From assembly GCA_002478765.1 (NCBI GenBank), contig DLQO01000050.1, forward strand, positions 7,657-71,656: DNA of 64,000 nt. The letters are read 5' to 3'. Of the stretch, positions 17,703 through 26,575 are shown one piece after another. The notes under the pieces were generated by a model. That model was not told the DNA's origin and made no database searches. It saw nothing but the letters and a program-made list of their open reading frames with translations. The stretch is from Flavobacteriales bacterium UBA7430. Lineage in GTDB: Bacteria > Bacteroidota > Bacteroidia > Flavobacteriales > UBA7430. The position numbers and the translations under genes are program-made. Numbering within the stretch: the first letter of the stretch is position 1; each line of letters starts with the position of its first letter.

Positions 17703-19013
17703 TTAGATGATGCGAATCCGGACCTTTTTCTTTTTTAATTTTATGTTGTTTAGCTTTTTGATGAGGTTGTCGGCTTTCTCTGAAGGGACCGAAACAAAGG
17801 CACAATCTTGCTTTAGTTCTATAGTTCCTAATTCGTCTCCTATAAGTCCACCTTGTTTAAAAAATAAACCAGCAATGTCACTTTTTGAAATTTTATCTTT
17901 TCGACCACCAGAAATGAATAGAGTAGATTTTCTGGTTGTTTCGGGAGGTAAAACTTTGGTTAGCTGTTCTTCTTTTAAATTATTGATGAATTCCGGTAAT
18001 TTTTCTTCTTTCCAATGAAGTACATAAGCTGTTCCCTGTTTATTCATTCTAGCAGTCCGACCATTTCTGTGAGTGAATTCTTGAGCACGCATTGGAAGGT
18101 GGTAATGGATGATGAATTTTATTTCAGGCACATCTATTCCGCGTGCGGCTAAATCGGTAGCAATGATAAGCTGATGCGTTCCATTACGAAATTTAATGAG
18201 CGCTCGCTCTCGATCCTTTTGCTCCATTCCACCATAAAAAGAGCCGTGATTGATGTTGTTAGCTGTCAAGTGCTCACTCACTCGTTGAATGGATTCTTTG
18301 AAATTACAAAAGATGATTCCAGGTTGGTTGCCAAGATGATCGATTGTTTGAACCAGAGTCTCTAATTTATCTTTTGAGGGAGAAATGATTGATTTTATTT
18401 TCAGTTGAGATTCTCCTTCTTTTAAATAATTTACATACGCTGGGTTTGTAAGTCCTACGAACTTAGGAACCCTTACCTTTTGTGTCGCCGAGGTGAGTAT
18501 TTTCTTTTTGACCCTTGGTATTGACGAGCAAATATCGGTCATTTCTGTTTCGAAACCGACTTCTAAAGATTTGTCAAATTCATCCAGAACCAGCGTCTTA
18601 ATATTTGAGGTCGAAAACGTATTTCTTCGAATATGATCAGAGATTCTTCCTGGAGTTCCTACTAGAATAGCTGGGCGGTGTTTTAAGTCCATTTTGTCTT
18701 TTGAAAACAATCGTCCCCCATAAACCACAGAAGTTTTGAAGCCAGAACCCATTTCCCGAAGAACTTGTTCGATTTGTATGGCCAATTCTCTTGAAGGAGC
18801 AACAATTAAAGCTTGAACTTCAAGACCTAAAGGATCCAGTTCATCAATGATAGGTAATAAGAAAGCGAGAGTTTTCCCTGTCCCAGTAGGGGATAGTAGA
18901 ACAATATCTGTACAGGATTTTATTGCTAGTTGAGCTTCTTCCTGCATAGGGTTTAATTTTTCTATACCTAGCTTGTTAAGAATGCTCTTTTGATTTTTTA
19001 AGGCTTGTGACAT
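17703..19013 (-). CDS. DbpA-like DEAD-box RNA helicase with DEFD motif II
   Basis: A 436-residue helicase with both RecA-like domains. The motifs are Q region LNPMQEEA, Walker A SPTGTGKT, PSRELA, TPGR, motif II DEFD in place of DEAD, SAT (LTSATQK) and HRNGRTARM. The C-terminal about 70 residues (from SKSDIAGLFFKQGGLIGDELG to KKVRIRII) look like the DbpA RNA-binding domain, which in E. coli targets 23S rRNA hairpin 92. A role in large-subunit assembly is inferred. A TATATTTA box (19018-19025) ends 4 nt before the ATG. Confidence 0.88.
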   Translation of the reverse strand: MSQALKNQKSILNKLGIEKLNPMQEEAQLAIKSCTDIVLLSPTGTGKTLAFLLPIIDELDPLGLEVQALIVAPSRELAIQIEQVLREMGSGFKTSVVYGGRLFSKDKMDLKHRPAILVGTPGRISDHIRRNTFSTSNIKTLVLDEFDKSLEVGFETEMTDICSSIPRVKKKILTSATQKVRVPKFVGLTNPAYVNYLKEGESQLKIKSIISPSKDKLETLVQTIDHLGNQPGIIFCNFKESIQRVSEHLTANNINHGSFYGGMEQKDRERALIKFRNGTHQLIIATDLAARGIDVPEIKFIIHYHLPMRAQEFTHRNGRTARMNKQGTAYVLHWKEEKLPEFINNLKEEQLTKVLPPETTRKSTLFISGGRKDKISKSDIAGLFFKQGGLIGDELGTIELKQDCAFVSVPSEKADNLIKKLNNIKLKKKKVRIRII

Positions 19014-19017
19014 GACG

Positions 19018-19025
19018 TAAATATA
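19018..19025 (-). promoter_or_regulatory. Start-proximal -7 box of the DbpA-like gene
   Basis: TATATTTA on the minus strand (7 of 8 to TAnnTTTG) is followed by CGTC and then the ATG, the same 4-nt spacing as at tatA and queE. Confidence 0.35.
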
Positions 19026-19050
19026 CTTTAATTCATTTTTTTGTCTAGCA

Positions 19051-19084
19051 AAAAAAAATCTCTTCTTTAAGAAGAGATTTTGAT
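19051..19084 (-). terminator. Intrinsic terminator after the FKBP gene
   Basis: On the minus strand aaaatctcttc / gaagagatttt closes a short loop and is followed by a run of about eight T. It separates the FKBP gene from the helicase gene. Confidence 0.85.
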
Positions 19085-19097
19085 ATTCTTTATCAGA

Positions 19098-19601
19098 TTA
19101 GTGTTCTTGTCCACCTGGGCCGTGCACGTGTCCGTGTTCGAGTTCTTCTTTTGTAGCTTCTCTGATTTCAACTACAGATCCTGTGAAGTGAAGATCTTGA
19201 TCAGCCAATGGATGGTTAACATCCATGGTAACAGATTCTTCATTTATTGAAACTACTTTTGCAGGAACAACTTGACCGTTTTGATCTTGAAGTGGAAGTA
19301 CGTTGTCAACAGCAACTTCTTTAATGAGTTCGCCATCTTGCTTGAACATGTCATGAGGCAGTTCAATAATAGCTTCTTCATTTCTTGTGCCGTATGCATT
19401 TTCGGCCTTGATTCCGAATGAAAATGTCTCGCCTATGTTCAAATCAATGACTTGAGCTTCGAATTCAGGAATCATTTGTTTGACACCAGATAAAAATACC
19501 AAAGGTTCTTTGCCTTCCGTAGTTTCTATCATTTCTCCTTCCGCATGGTCTCTAAATAGCTTGTAATCTAGAGATACTACTTTGTGTTTTACTTCACTCA
19601 T
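19098..19601 (-). CDS. SlyD-like FKBP-type peptidyl-prolyl isomerase
   Basis: Starts at the ATG at 19601 (MSEVKHKVVSLDYKLF). An upstream ATG at 19622 falls inside the probable promoter and adds only MQKIFNH. The 167-residue protein has the split FKBP domain of SlyD, with an inserted chaperone flap between EAQVIDLNIGETFSFGI and the later DQDLHFTGSVVEI. The C-terminal histidine-rich tail GHVHGPGGQEH is a metal-binding SlyD trait, though short here. It should act as a cytoplasmic folding helper with possible nickel binding. Confidence 0.9.
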   Translation of the reverse strand: MSEVKHKVVSLDYKLFRDHAEGEMIETTEGKEPLVFLSGVKQMIPEFEAQVIDLNIGETFSFGIKAENAYGTRNEEAIIELPHDMFKQDGELIKEVAVDNVLPLQDQNGQVVPAKVVSINEESVTMDVNHPLADQDLHFTGSVVEIREATKEELEHGHVHGPGGQEH

Positions 19602-19619
19602 GTGATTAAAAATTTTTTG

Positions 19620-19627
19620 CAAAAATA
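19620..19627 (-). promoter_or_regulatory. FKBP gene promoter -7 box
   Basis: TATTTTTG on the minus strand matches TAnnTTTG exactly, 18 nt upstream of the ATG at 19601. Confidence 0.55.
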
Positions 19628-19750
19628 AACTTAATAATATACCTGCAGTACTAAATAGGGAGATAATTATCTGTGTTTTGTAGGTAACAGAGTATCTGCA
19701 GAAATTATAAAATCTCTTGTGCTGCTTATTAAGAATTGATTGATGATTAT

Positions 19751-21559
19751 TTATCCGATGGTTAAATGTGCATTTGGATACTGGTAATTGTGTGACTTCA
19801 TTTTACTACTCAGAGCAAAAGCGAGAGTAAGTGTACCAATTCTTCCCACAAACATACAAATCATGATGATGATTTTACCAAAGGTTGAAAGCTCAGATGT
19901 TATTCCTGTTGAAAGACCTACGGTAGAGAATGCTGAAACTGCTTCGAAGGCGATAGGCATTAAGCCTTTATCTCCATCACTGATACTTAGAATGAAAATG
20001 GCTAAAAATATGGCGGACGAAGAGAATAGAAATATGGTGAATGCCTTGTGAAGTAGCTCTGGAGATATGGTCCGCTTACCGATTTCAATTCTTTTTTGTC
20101 CTCTAATTGTATTTATTGCAGAGTAAATAATTAAGGTAAATGTTGATGTTTTCACTCCTCCACCAAAAGAGCCTGGAGCCCCACCAATGAACATTAGAAA
20201 GATAAATATAATTAGCATGGGTGTTCCAACCCTAGAAATGTCTATCGTATTAAATCCTGCTGTCCTAGAGATGGATTGAAAGAAAGAAGTAATCAGTTGA
20301 CCATCAAGTTTCATCCCATTTAATGTGTTTTGTTGTTCTAGAAAATAGAACGATAACATACCAAAAGCGAGAAGAAATAGAGAGGTATAGAAAGAGATTC
20401 TTGTACTCAACTTCAGTCCCAGCCAAGGAGTCATTATTGTTTTTTTAATTCGATTAAAGTTTACCAAATCTTCGATCACGGGGAAACCAATAGCTCCCAA
20501 CAGGATTAATAACCCAACAACCATGTGTAAGTTGTATGAGTTTTGAAGTAATGGATTGTTCAGTCCATCTGTGAACAATGTGAAACCAGCGTTGTTGAAT
20601 GCGGAAACAGAATGAAATATGGAATAAAAAAGTTGCTCCTCAATGTGTTGGAATTTTATTTGAGGGTTCCATGTGAAGTATATAAGTACAATACCTATTA
20701 ATTCGATAAAGAAACTAAACAAGAAAATTTTTCTCAAAAGACCTTTTCCGCTTAACAAAGATTCGGAACTGAAGTTTTCTTGCAGCATGGTTTGGTGTTT
20801 TATCCCCAAACCTTTTTTAGAGAATATCGCAAATAATGTGGCAAAAGAGATGATGTTAAGGCCTCCCAATTGGATTAGTATCATCAAAACGATATGCCCT
20901 TTTTGTGTGAAATAAGTAGCGGTATCGACCACGATTAATCCAGTGACGCAGCAAGCACTTATCGATGTGAATAGTGCATCGAAAAAAGGCATCATATGGA
21001 CTTCTTTGGTCATCTCAGGCATCATTAGTAAGCTAGCTCCGATTACAATGAGTAAGATGAAAGAGAGAATTAGTAGCCTCGGAGGATTTACTTTTAAGAA
21101 GGATAGTTTGGGACTTGCTTTACCGAGTCCAATTCCTACCAAAACAAAAAAGTAGCATTGAATGAACAACATGTAAAAGTTTTCCAGATGAAATAACTCT
21201 ATTTCGTTTCCTATATAAATCAGCAGCGAATCATCAAAAATAAATCGTGAAACAGCATTGATGAGTATTAAAAAAAGTAACATACCTTCAAACCACGATT
21301 CTCGAATTAACTTAAAGGGTTCATAGGAATACAGGATATCAATGAGATACTTGAGGATGTAAAAGCCAAAACTAGCTTTTATAAAGATGATGATCCAGTT
21401 TTTGATTTCTGTGTTTGGGTCAAATCCAAATTGATAAACCAGCAGTGATAAGATAAGTGTGGCCGTAACAAAACTACCAACTTTGAAAAGATTCAAAACG
21501 TATTCTTTACTGTCGTAAAGTGCCAGGTTAATTTTTTCTCGTATGGATCTGATCGACAT
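19751..21559 (-). CDS. trkH: TrkH/KtrB-family potassium uptake channel subunit
   Basis: A 602-residue membrane protein with four M1-P-M2 repeats. The P-loops are recognisable: SACCVTGLIVVDT, SAFNNAGFTLF, SRTAGFNTIDI and SAFSTVGLSTGI, each with the selectivity-filter glycine. About 150 residues of extra N-terminal TM helices precede the first repeat, making it longer than the roughly 480-residue E. coli TrkH. No RCK-domain partner (TrkA/KtrA) is encoded in the window. It lies 15 nt downstream of the heptose kinase gene and is probably co-transcribed with it. Confidence 0.92.
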   Translation of the reverse strand: MSIRSIREKINLALYDSKEYVLNLFKVGSFVTATLILSLLVYQFGFDPNTEIKNWIIIFIKASFGFYILKYLIDILYSYEPFKLIRESWFEGMLLFLILINAVSRFIFDDSLLIYIGNEIELFHLENFYMLFIQCYFFVLVGIGLGKASPKLSFLKVNPPRLLILSFILLIVIGASLLMMPEMTKEVHMMPFFDALFTSISACCVTGLIVVDTATYFTQKGHIVLMILIQLGGLNIISFATLFAIFSKKGLGIKHQTMLQENFSSESLLSGKGLLRKIFLFSFFIELIGIVLIYFTWNPQIKFQHIEEQLFYSIFHSVSAFNNAGFTLFTDGLNNPLLQNSYNLHMVVGLLILLGAIGFPVIEDLVNFNRIKKTIMTPWLGLKLSTRISFYTSLFLLAFGMLSFYFLEQQNTLNGMKLDGQLITSFFQSISRTAGFNTIDISRVGTPMLIIFIFLMFIGGAPGSFGGGVKTSTFTLIIYSAINTIRGQKRIEIGKRTISPELLHKAFTIFLFSSSAIFLAIFILSISDGDKGLMPIAFEAVSAFSTVGLSTGITSELSTFGKIIIMICMFVGRIGTLTLAFALSSKMKSHNYQYPNAHLTIG

Positions 21560-21574
21560 ACTAATGTTTGTTTG

Positions 21575-22546
21575 TTATTGGAGACTTACTTTTAATAAAT
21601 CTTCTTTCCGTATGGGTACTACTCCAACTTTTTCACACACCAAGCCACCAGCTAAGTTAGCAATTCTCATTAAAAGTTCACTTTCTAGTTTGCAAGCAAG
21701 TGCTAGTGCCGCAACAGAAACAACGGTATCACCCGCACCCGAAACATCAATAATGGTTCTTTGGTGTGCTTTTTCTCTAAAGATATTGTCTTCGTTTTGA
21801 AAGTAAATACCGAATTCAGATAGAGTTAGTAGGACACCTTTGGCTTGGAGCTTTGTTCTGAGAATTTCAACATATTTCGATAGGTCTGATTCTGATTTTA
21901 CGTCAAACTCTACGTCCATACCCTCTTTAATTTCTTTCAGGTTGGGTTTAAATATATCGACTCCTTTGTAGGCGAAAAAGTTTTTCTTTTTCGGGTCTAC
22001 AATGGTGGGAATGTTTTTTTTTGTGGCACATTGTATCGCATCTTTTATGAGTTTTTCACTCAGAAGCCCTTTGTTGTAGTCTTCGAAGATGATGACGTCA
22101 AAATGATCATTTAGAATCATGTTTTTTAGACCTTTGATGATTTTTTCATCCTGTACCATGGATACTTCTTCCTCATCAACTCTTAAAACATGTTTGTTGT
22201 CACTAATGATTCTAGTTTTGACGGTTGTATTTCGATCGGATATTCTTTGAATTCCTTCAGTTGAAAGATTCTGTTCCTTCATGAGTTTAAGAAATAAATC
22301 TCCGTAATGATCACTTCCGATGCTACTGAAAAGGATTGGGGTAGCTCCAAGGGATTGAATGTTAAGCGCTACATTGGCTGCTCCACCCAGTCTGCTTTCT
22401 CGTTTGTTTATTTCAACAATAGGTACTGGCGCTTCCGGAGACATCCGATTTACCTCGCCCCACATGTAAGCATCAATCATGGCGTCTCCCACAACCAATA
22501 CTCGTTTTGATTCAAATTGATTTAAAATGTCAGCTATAGAACTCAT
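21575..22546 (-). CDS. D-glycero-beta-D-manno-heptose-7-phosphate kinase-like PfkB kinase
   Basis: A 323-residue ribokinase-family protein matching the N-terminal kinase half of HldE/RfaE. It opens with VLVVGDAMIDAYMWGEVNRMSPEAPVP-type sequence and RLGGAANVALN, and has the anion hole and catalytic base in DVSGAGDTVVS near residue 265. The HldE adenylyltransferase half is missing, so it would need a separate RfaE2-type partner, not seen here. In the LPS pathway it phosphorylates heptose-7-phosphate at C1. Many Bacteroidota carry such stand-alone homologues and the exact sugar is unproven. Confidence 0.83.
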   Translation of the reverse strand: MSSIADILNQFESKRVLVVGDAMIDAYMWGEVNRMSPEAPVPIVEINKRESRLGGAANVALNIQSLGATPILFSSIGSDHYGDLFLKLMKEQNLSTEGIQRISDRNTTVKTRIISDNKHVLRVDEEEVSMVQDEKIIKGLKNMILNDHFDVIIFEDYNKGLLSEKLIKDAIQCATKKNIPTIVDPKKKNFFAYKGVDIFKPNLKEIKEGMDVEFDVKSESDLSKYVEILRTKLQAKGVLLTLSEFGIYFQNEDNIFREKAHQRTIIDVSGAGDTVVSVAALALACKLESELLMRIANLAGGLVCEKVGVVPIRKEDLLKVSLQ

Positions 22547-22615
22547 AGATGTTATTTGTGTCCAGAATTAATCAAACATTCCACGATGTGTAGATGCTTA
22601 CAGATACAAATGAAC

Positions 22616-22650
22616 AAAAAAAATCCCCTACATCATGTAGGGGATTTTTT
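22616..22650 (-). terminator. Intrinsic terminator after the aminotransferase gene
   Basis: A ten-pair stem atcccctaca / tgtaggggat (22623-22632 with 22636-22645) closes a 3-nt loop and is flanked by A7 and T6, so it is efficient in the minus direction. Confidence 0.9.
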
Positions 22651-22652
22651 AA

Positions 22653-23846
22653 TTATACTAATTTTCCAAGAGCTGCTTTGATTCGATCGGCAGCCTCTAT
22701 AAGTTTTTCATCCGCGGCAGCGTATGAAATTCGAATACAATTAGGTGATCCAAATGCTTCTCCTGTAACCGTTGCTACATTCGCCTCGTTTAGAAGATAC
22801 ATGCAGAAATCATTTGCATCTGCGATTTTAGCTCCTTCGAAAGTCTTACCAAAGTAATAAGATACATCAGGGAAAATGTAGAAAGCTCCCTGAGGGATAC
22901 TCAATTTCAGCCCATCAATTTCCTGTAGCTTAGAAACCATTAAATCTCTTCTTCTAAGAAATGCTGCGCGCATATCTCCAGTAAAGCTTGGGTCAGCATT
23001 GACGGCAGTTTCAGTTGCTTTTTGTGCTATAGAACAGGTTGCAGAAGTTGTTTGACCTTGCATTTTAGTACAAGCTGCGGCCAACCATTTAGGGCCTCCT
23101 AAATAACCTACTCTCCAACCGGTCATTGCAAATCCTTTTGACACACCATTTACGGTAACTACACGATCTTTGATGGAATCGAATTGCCCTATACTTACGT
23201 GTTCCCCTAAGAAATTAATGTGCTCGTATATTTCGTCAGAGATGATCATAATCTCTGGGTACTTTTCAAATACTTTAACCAATTCAGCCAATTCTTCTCT
23301 GCTGTATACAGATCCAGTTGGATTGCAAGGTGTACTGAATAAGAATGCTTTTGTTTTTGGCGTAATGACTTCTTCAACTTGTTGAGCACTTACTTTGAAG
23401 TCTGCATCAACGGTAGCTTCAATGACAATAGGTGTACCCTCAGCCATTTTCACCATTTGGTAGTAACTTACCCAATACGGAGCAGGTACAATTACTTCAT
23501 CACCAGGGTTAACTATCGTTAACAATAATTGAGACAAGGTTTGTTTTGCTCCCGTAGATGCTACAATTTCATCAGCAGCATAGTCTAGGTTGTTATCACG
23601 CTTGAATTTCTTTGAAATGGCATTTCTAAGTTCACCCAATCCCGGAACAGGAGTGTAGTGAGAAAAGTTATCGTCAATCGCTTTCTTTGCAGCTTCCTTA
23701 ATGAATTCAGGAGTGTCAAAGTCAGGCTCCCCTAAACTTAGTGAGATTACATCTACGCCACTGTCACTTAATTCACGGCTTTTTCTGGCCATAGCAATGG
23801 TTTGTGATTCTTCTAAATTCAGAATACGATCAGATAAAATGTTCAT
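22653..23846 (-). CDS. Class I PLP-dependent aminotransferase (aspartate aminotransferase type)
   Basis: A 397-residue fold-type I enzyme. The PLP Schiff-base lysine is K237 in VNGVSKGFAMTGWRVGYLGG. Also present are STGAKQTL (phosphate contact), PAPYWVSY, the NPTG motif in STPCNPTGSVYS, SDEIYEHI, and the C-terminal substrate arginine in NCIRISYAA. These are the AspAT subgroup Ib markers, so aspartate/2-oxoglutarate transamination is likely; related enzymes also act on aromatic amino acids or prephenate. It stands alone between a promoter and a strong terminator. Confidence 0.92.
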   Translation of the reverse strand: MNILSDRILNLEESQTIAMARKSRELSDSGVDVISLSLGEPDFDTPEFIKEAAKKAIDDNFSHYTPVPGLGELRNAISKKFKRDNNLDYAADEIVASTGAKQTLSQLLLTIVNPGDEVIVPAPYWVSYYQMVKMAEGTPIVIEATVDADFKVSAQQVEEVITPKTKAFLFSTPCNPTGSVYSREELAELVKVFEKYPEIMIISDEIYEHINFLGEHVSIGQFDSIKDRVVTVNGVSKGFAMTGWRVGYLGGPKWLAAACTKMQGQTTSATCSIAQKATETAVNADPSFTGDMRAAFLRRRDLMVSKLQEIDGLKLSIPQGAFYIFPDVSYYFGKTFEGAKIADANDFCMYLLNEANVATVTGEAFGSPNCIRISYAAADEKLIEAADRIKAALGKLV

Positions 23847-23885
23847 GCTTTTGAGGGTTATTGCTTAATATTTTTTTTCGTGCCG

Positions 23886-23893
23886 CAAATATA
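23886..23893 (-). promoter_or_regulatory. Aminotransferase gene promoter -7 box
   Basis: A perfect TATATTTG on the minus strand, 39 nt upstream of the ATG. Confidence 0.6.
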
Positions 23894-24018
23894 GTTAAAG
23901 AAATTTAGTTGTAGGCGGTTCCATTGTTCGATTTTTATTTTATTAAATTAATAAACCACAGGGGGTTAGGTACAGGTAATACTTAAGGCTGCTATTCTGT
24001 CAATCTGCAATTTTTAAA

Positions 24019-24026
24019 TATCTTTG
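24019..24026 (+). promoter_or_regulatory. queE operon -7 box, start-proximal
   Basis: TATCTTTG matches TAnnTTTG exactly and ends 4 nt before the queE ATG, as at tatA. Confidence 0.5.
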
Positions 24027-24030
24027 TGGC

Positions 24031-24681
24031 ATGAGTGAGACCCTACTTTTTTCAACAGATACGATTGAGCACATCAAGCAAGGAACGATGCTTCCTGTAA
24101 TGGAGCATTTTTACACCATTCAGGGCGAAGGTTTTCATTCTGGCGCCCCTTTTTATTTCATTCGTCTGGGAGGCTGTGATGTAGGCTGCCCATGGTGTGA
24201 TGTAAAAGACAGTTGGGAGCAAGGTAAGCACCCCATTCATTCCGTTGAAGAGATTGTTAGCTGGGTCGTAAATTCGAAAGCTCAAAAGGTAGTTGTCACA
24301 GGGGGCGAACCTTTGATGTATTCTCTTGACGCTTTGTGTGATTTACTTCATCAAAAGGATCTAGAGTGTCACATAGAAACATCAGGAGCTCATCCTTTCA
24401 GTGGCAATTGGGACTGGTTTACGTTATCTCCCAAGAAACGAAAACTACCTCAAAGTCTCAACTTCAAGAAAGCAAACGAACTTAAAGTGGTCATTGCTCG
24501 ACTCAATGATTTTCAATTTGCTGAGGATCAAGCTTTAAAAGTGAGTTCTGATTGCAAATTGTTTCTTCAACCTGAGTGGTCTAAAGAATCTCTTATTCTT
24601 CAGGATATGATATCCTATGTTAAAGAAAACCCTAAGTGGCGTATTTCTTTACAAACCCACAAATACATGGATATTCCCTGA
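24031..24681 (+). CDS. queE: 7-carboxy-7-deazaguanine synthase
   Basis: A 216-residue radical SAM enzyme that contracts CPH4 to 7-carboxy-7-deazaguanine on the route to queuosine. The cluster cysteines are C49, C53 and C56 in GGCDVGCPWCD. That is the CX3CX2C pattern; FYTIQGEGFHSG precedes it and VVTGGEPLMY follows. The N-terminal IKQGTMLPVMEHFY is shared with Bacteroidota QueE, which supports this start. The PorE-like gene begins 1 nt after its stop, and the third gene of the operon is an HMG-CoA lyase. No other queuosine gene is nearby. Confidence 0.93.
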   Translation: MSETLLFSTDTIEHIKQGTMLPVMEHFYTIQGEGFHSGAPFYFIRLGGCDVGCPWCDVKDSWEQGKHPIHSVEEIVSWVVNSKAQKVVVTGGEPLMYSLDALCDLLHQKDLECHIETSGAHPFSGNWDWFTLSPKKRKLPQSLNFKKANELKVVIARLNDFQFAEDQALKVSSDCKLFLQPEWSKESLILQDMISYVKENPKWRISLQTHKYMDIP

Positions 24682-24682
24682 C

Positions 24683-26575
24683 ATGCGTGTTCTACTATTA
24701 TTCGTGTTGTTAAGTTTCAATATTTTTGCTCAAGAAACAACAAAATCCAGAAAGGCAGCGAAAATATTTAGAGATGCCAAGAGGGCTATTTCTGTTAAAG
24801 ATTATGGTGCTGCAAAATTATATTTGCAAAAAGCTCTAGCCATTGACGATCGTTTTGTTGAAGCTTGGATTTTATTAGGTGATGTTAATGTGGGGCTTGG
24901 AGATAAAAAATCGGGAATAGAAGCCTACAGAAAATCGATTCCAATTGCACCTCGTTTCTCCTTTCCGATGTACTATCGTTTAGCTACAGCAGAACATTCA
25001 CTTGGTTACTATTCTGAAGCTTTGCAACACATTCGCAAATACTTAAGTTTCAAGAAAGTTTCCGAGACCTACCGGAAAAGAGCAAATTCCCTGAAAAAAT
25101 CATGCGAATTTTCCATCGCTGCCATGAAAAGTCCAGTAACCTTTAACCCTGAGAGTCTTGGAGATAACATCAATACAGATGCTGACGAATATTTGCCAGC
25201 ACTTTCTGCTGACGGATCCACATTAATATTTACACGCAGTAAAAAGGATCAAGGTTTTCGTAATGAAGATTTTTATTTATCCGTTTACGATGCAGAAGAT
25301 TGGTCGGTGGCAAAGAATTTAGGAGAGCCTATCAATACACTTCAGAATGAAGGGGCTCAATGCATTACTGCAGATGGTAAAACTCTTTATTTTACAGCAT
25401 GTTCTCGACCCGATTCATACGGTCGTTGTGATTTGTATTCATCTAATTTTGTGGGAGGATATTGGACTGAACCTGTAAATTTAGGCGATCGTATAAATAC
25501 TGAAAGTTGGGAGTCTCAGCCTGCAATTTCATCAGATGGAAGACAATTGTTTTTTGTTTCAAATCGCCTCGGAGGAGTGGGGAAAAAAGATATATGGGTG
25601 TCTTATAAAAATGCCAAAGGAAATTGGACACAGGCAAAAAACTTAGGGAAAGACATCAATACAATCAAGGATGATGTTTCCCCTTTTTTACATTGGGACA
25701 ACCAAACCCTATATTTTTCATCAAAAGGATATTTGGGTATGGGAGGGTTTGATGTTTTTTTATCTCGCCTCAATGAATTAGGCCAGTGGGGCACGGTGAA
25801 AAATATTGGATTTCCAATCAATTCGCCTGCGGATGAGAATTCTTTGATTGTTGCTAAAGATGGACGAACAGCTTATTTTGCTTCTTCACATTTTCAAGAA
25901 GACAGAGAAGATTTAGATCTATATACCTTTGAATTGCCTATAGATAGAAGGGCTAGGGAAGTTGCATACATTCAGGGGACTGTTACAGACGCAAAATCAA
26001 AAAGAGCCATTGAGGCTGAAATAGAACTGGTAGATTTAAACTCAAACAGATCATACAAGAGTATTCGCTCAGATTCTGGTGGTGATTTTATGTTGTGTTT
26101 GCCTTCTGAAGCCGAATATGCACTTACCGTGATGAAGAAGAACTACCTGTTTTACTCAGAAAACATTAAAATGAATCGTGAAGGAACGATTCTTGTTAAG
26201 AATTACACATTACAGCCTATAGAAGTAGGTGAGCAAGTTCGTTTAGATAATATTTTTTTTGAATTGAATTCTTTTGATTTAAAGAATGAGTCTGCTGTAG
26301 AATTAAACAAGATTATCCAATTCATGCAATCAAATCCTTTTGTTGTCGTGGAAATTGGTGGTCATACTGATGATCGTGGTTCACGGAATTATAACCTAGT
26401 CCTGTCTGAGCGAAGAGCCCAATCTGTAAAGCGTGCTTTAGAGCAAAGAGGGGTGTCCTCAGAACGAATTCAAACGAGAGGATACGGAATGGATGAGCCC
26501 TTAAACTCAAACACCTCTGAGAAAGATAGAGCAGAGAATCGTAGGACGGAACTAAAAATCATTGCTATCGAATGA
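24683..26575 (+). CDS. PorE-like OmpA family protein (TPR, beta-propeller, CRD, OmpA), second copy
   Basis: I place the start at ATG 24683, which opens onto a signal peptide (MRVLLLFVLLSFNIFAQ); earlier codons lie inside queE. The 630-residue protein has TPR repeats (about 20-130), PD40 propeller blades (about 155-420, with LTFTRSK-like, LYFTACS, LFFVSNRLGG and TLYFSSKGYLGMGGFDVFL) and a CarboxypepD_reg-like domain (about 430-510). The C-terminal OmpA domain has the full peptidoglycan signature GGHTDDRGSRNYNLVLSERR. The architecture equals PorE and parallels the protein at 8436, but similarity is patchy outside blade motifs. Its role in T9SS or envelope anchoring is inferred. Confidence 0.85.
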   Translation: MRVLLLFVLLSFNIFAQETTKSRKAAKIFRDAKRAISVKDYGAAKLYLQKALAIDDRFVEAWILLGDVNVGLGDKKSGIEAYRKSIPIAPRFSFPMYYRLATAEHSLGYYSEALQHIRKYLSFKKVSETYRKRANSLKKSCEFSIAAMKSPVTFNPESLGDNINTDADEYLPALSADGSTLIFTRSKKDQGFRNEDFYLSVYDAEDWSVAKNLGEPINTLQNEGAQCITADGKTLYFTACSRPDSYGRCDLYSSNFVGGYWTEPVNLGDRINTESWESQPAISSDGRQLFFVSNRLGGVGKKDIWVSYKNAKGNWTQAKNLGKDINTIKDDVSPFLHWDNQTLYFSSKGYLGMGGFDVFLSRLNELGQWGTVKNIGFPINSPADENSLIVAKDGRTAYFASSHFQEDREDLDLYTFELPIDRRAREVAYIQGTVTDAKSKRAIEAEIELVDLNSNRSYKSIRSDSGGDFMLCLPSEAEYALTVMKKNYLFYSENIKMNREGTILVKNYTLQPIEVGEQVRLDNIFFELNSFDLKNESAVELNKIIQFMQSNPFVVVEIGGHTDDRGSRNYNLVLSERRAQSVKRALEQRGVSSERIQTRGYGMDEPLNSNTSEKDRAENRRTELKIIAIE

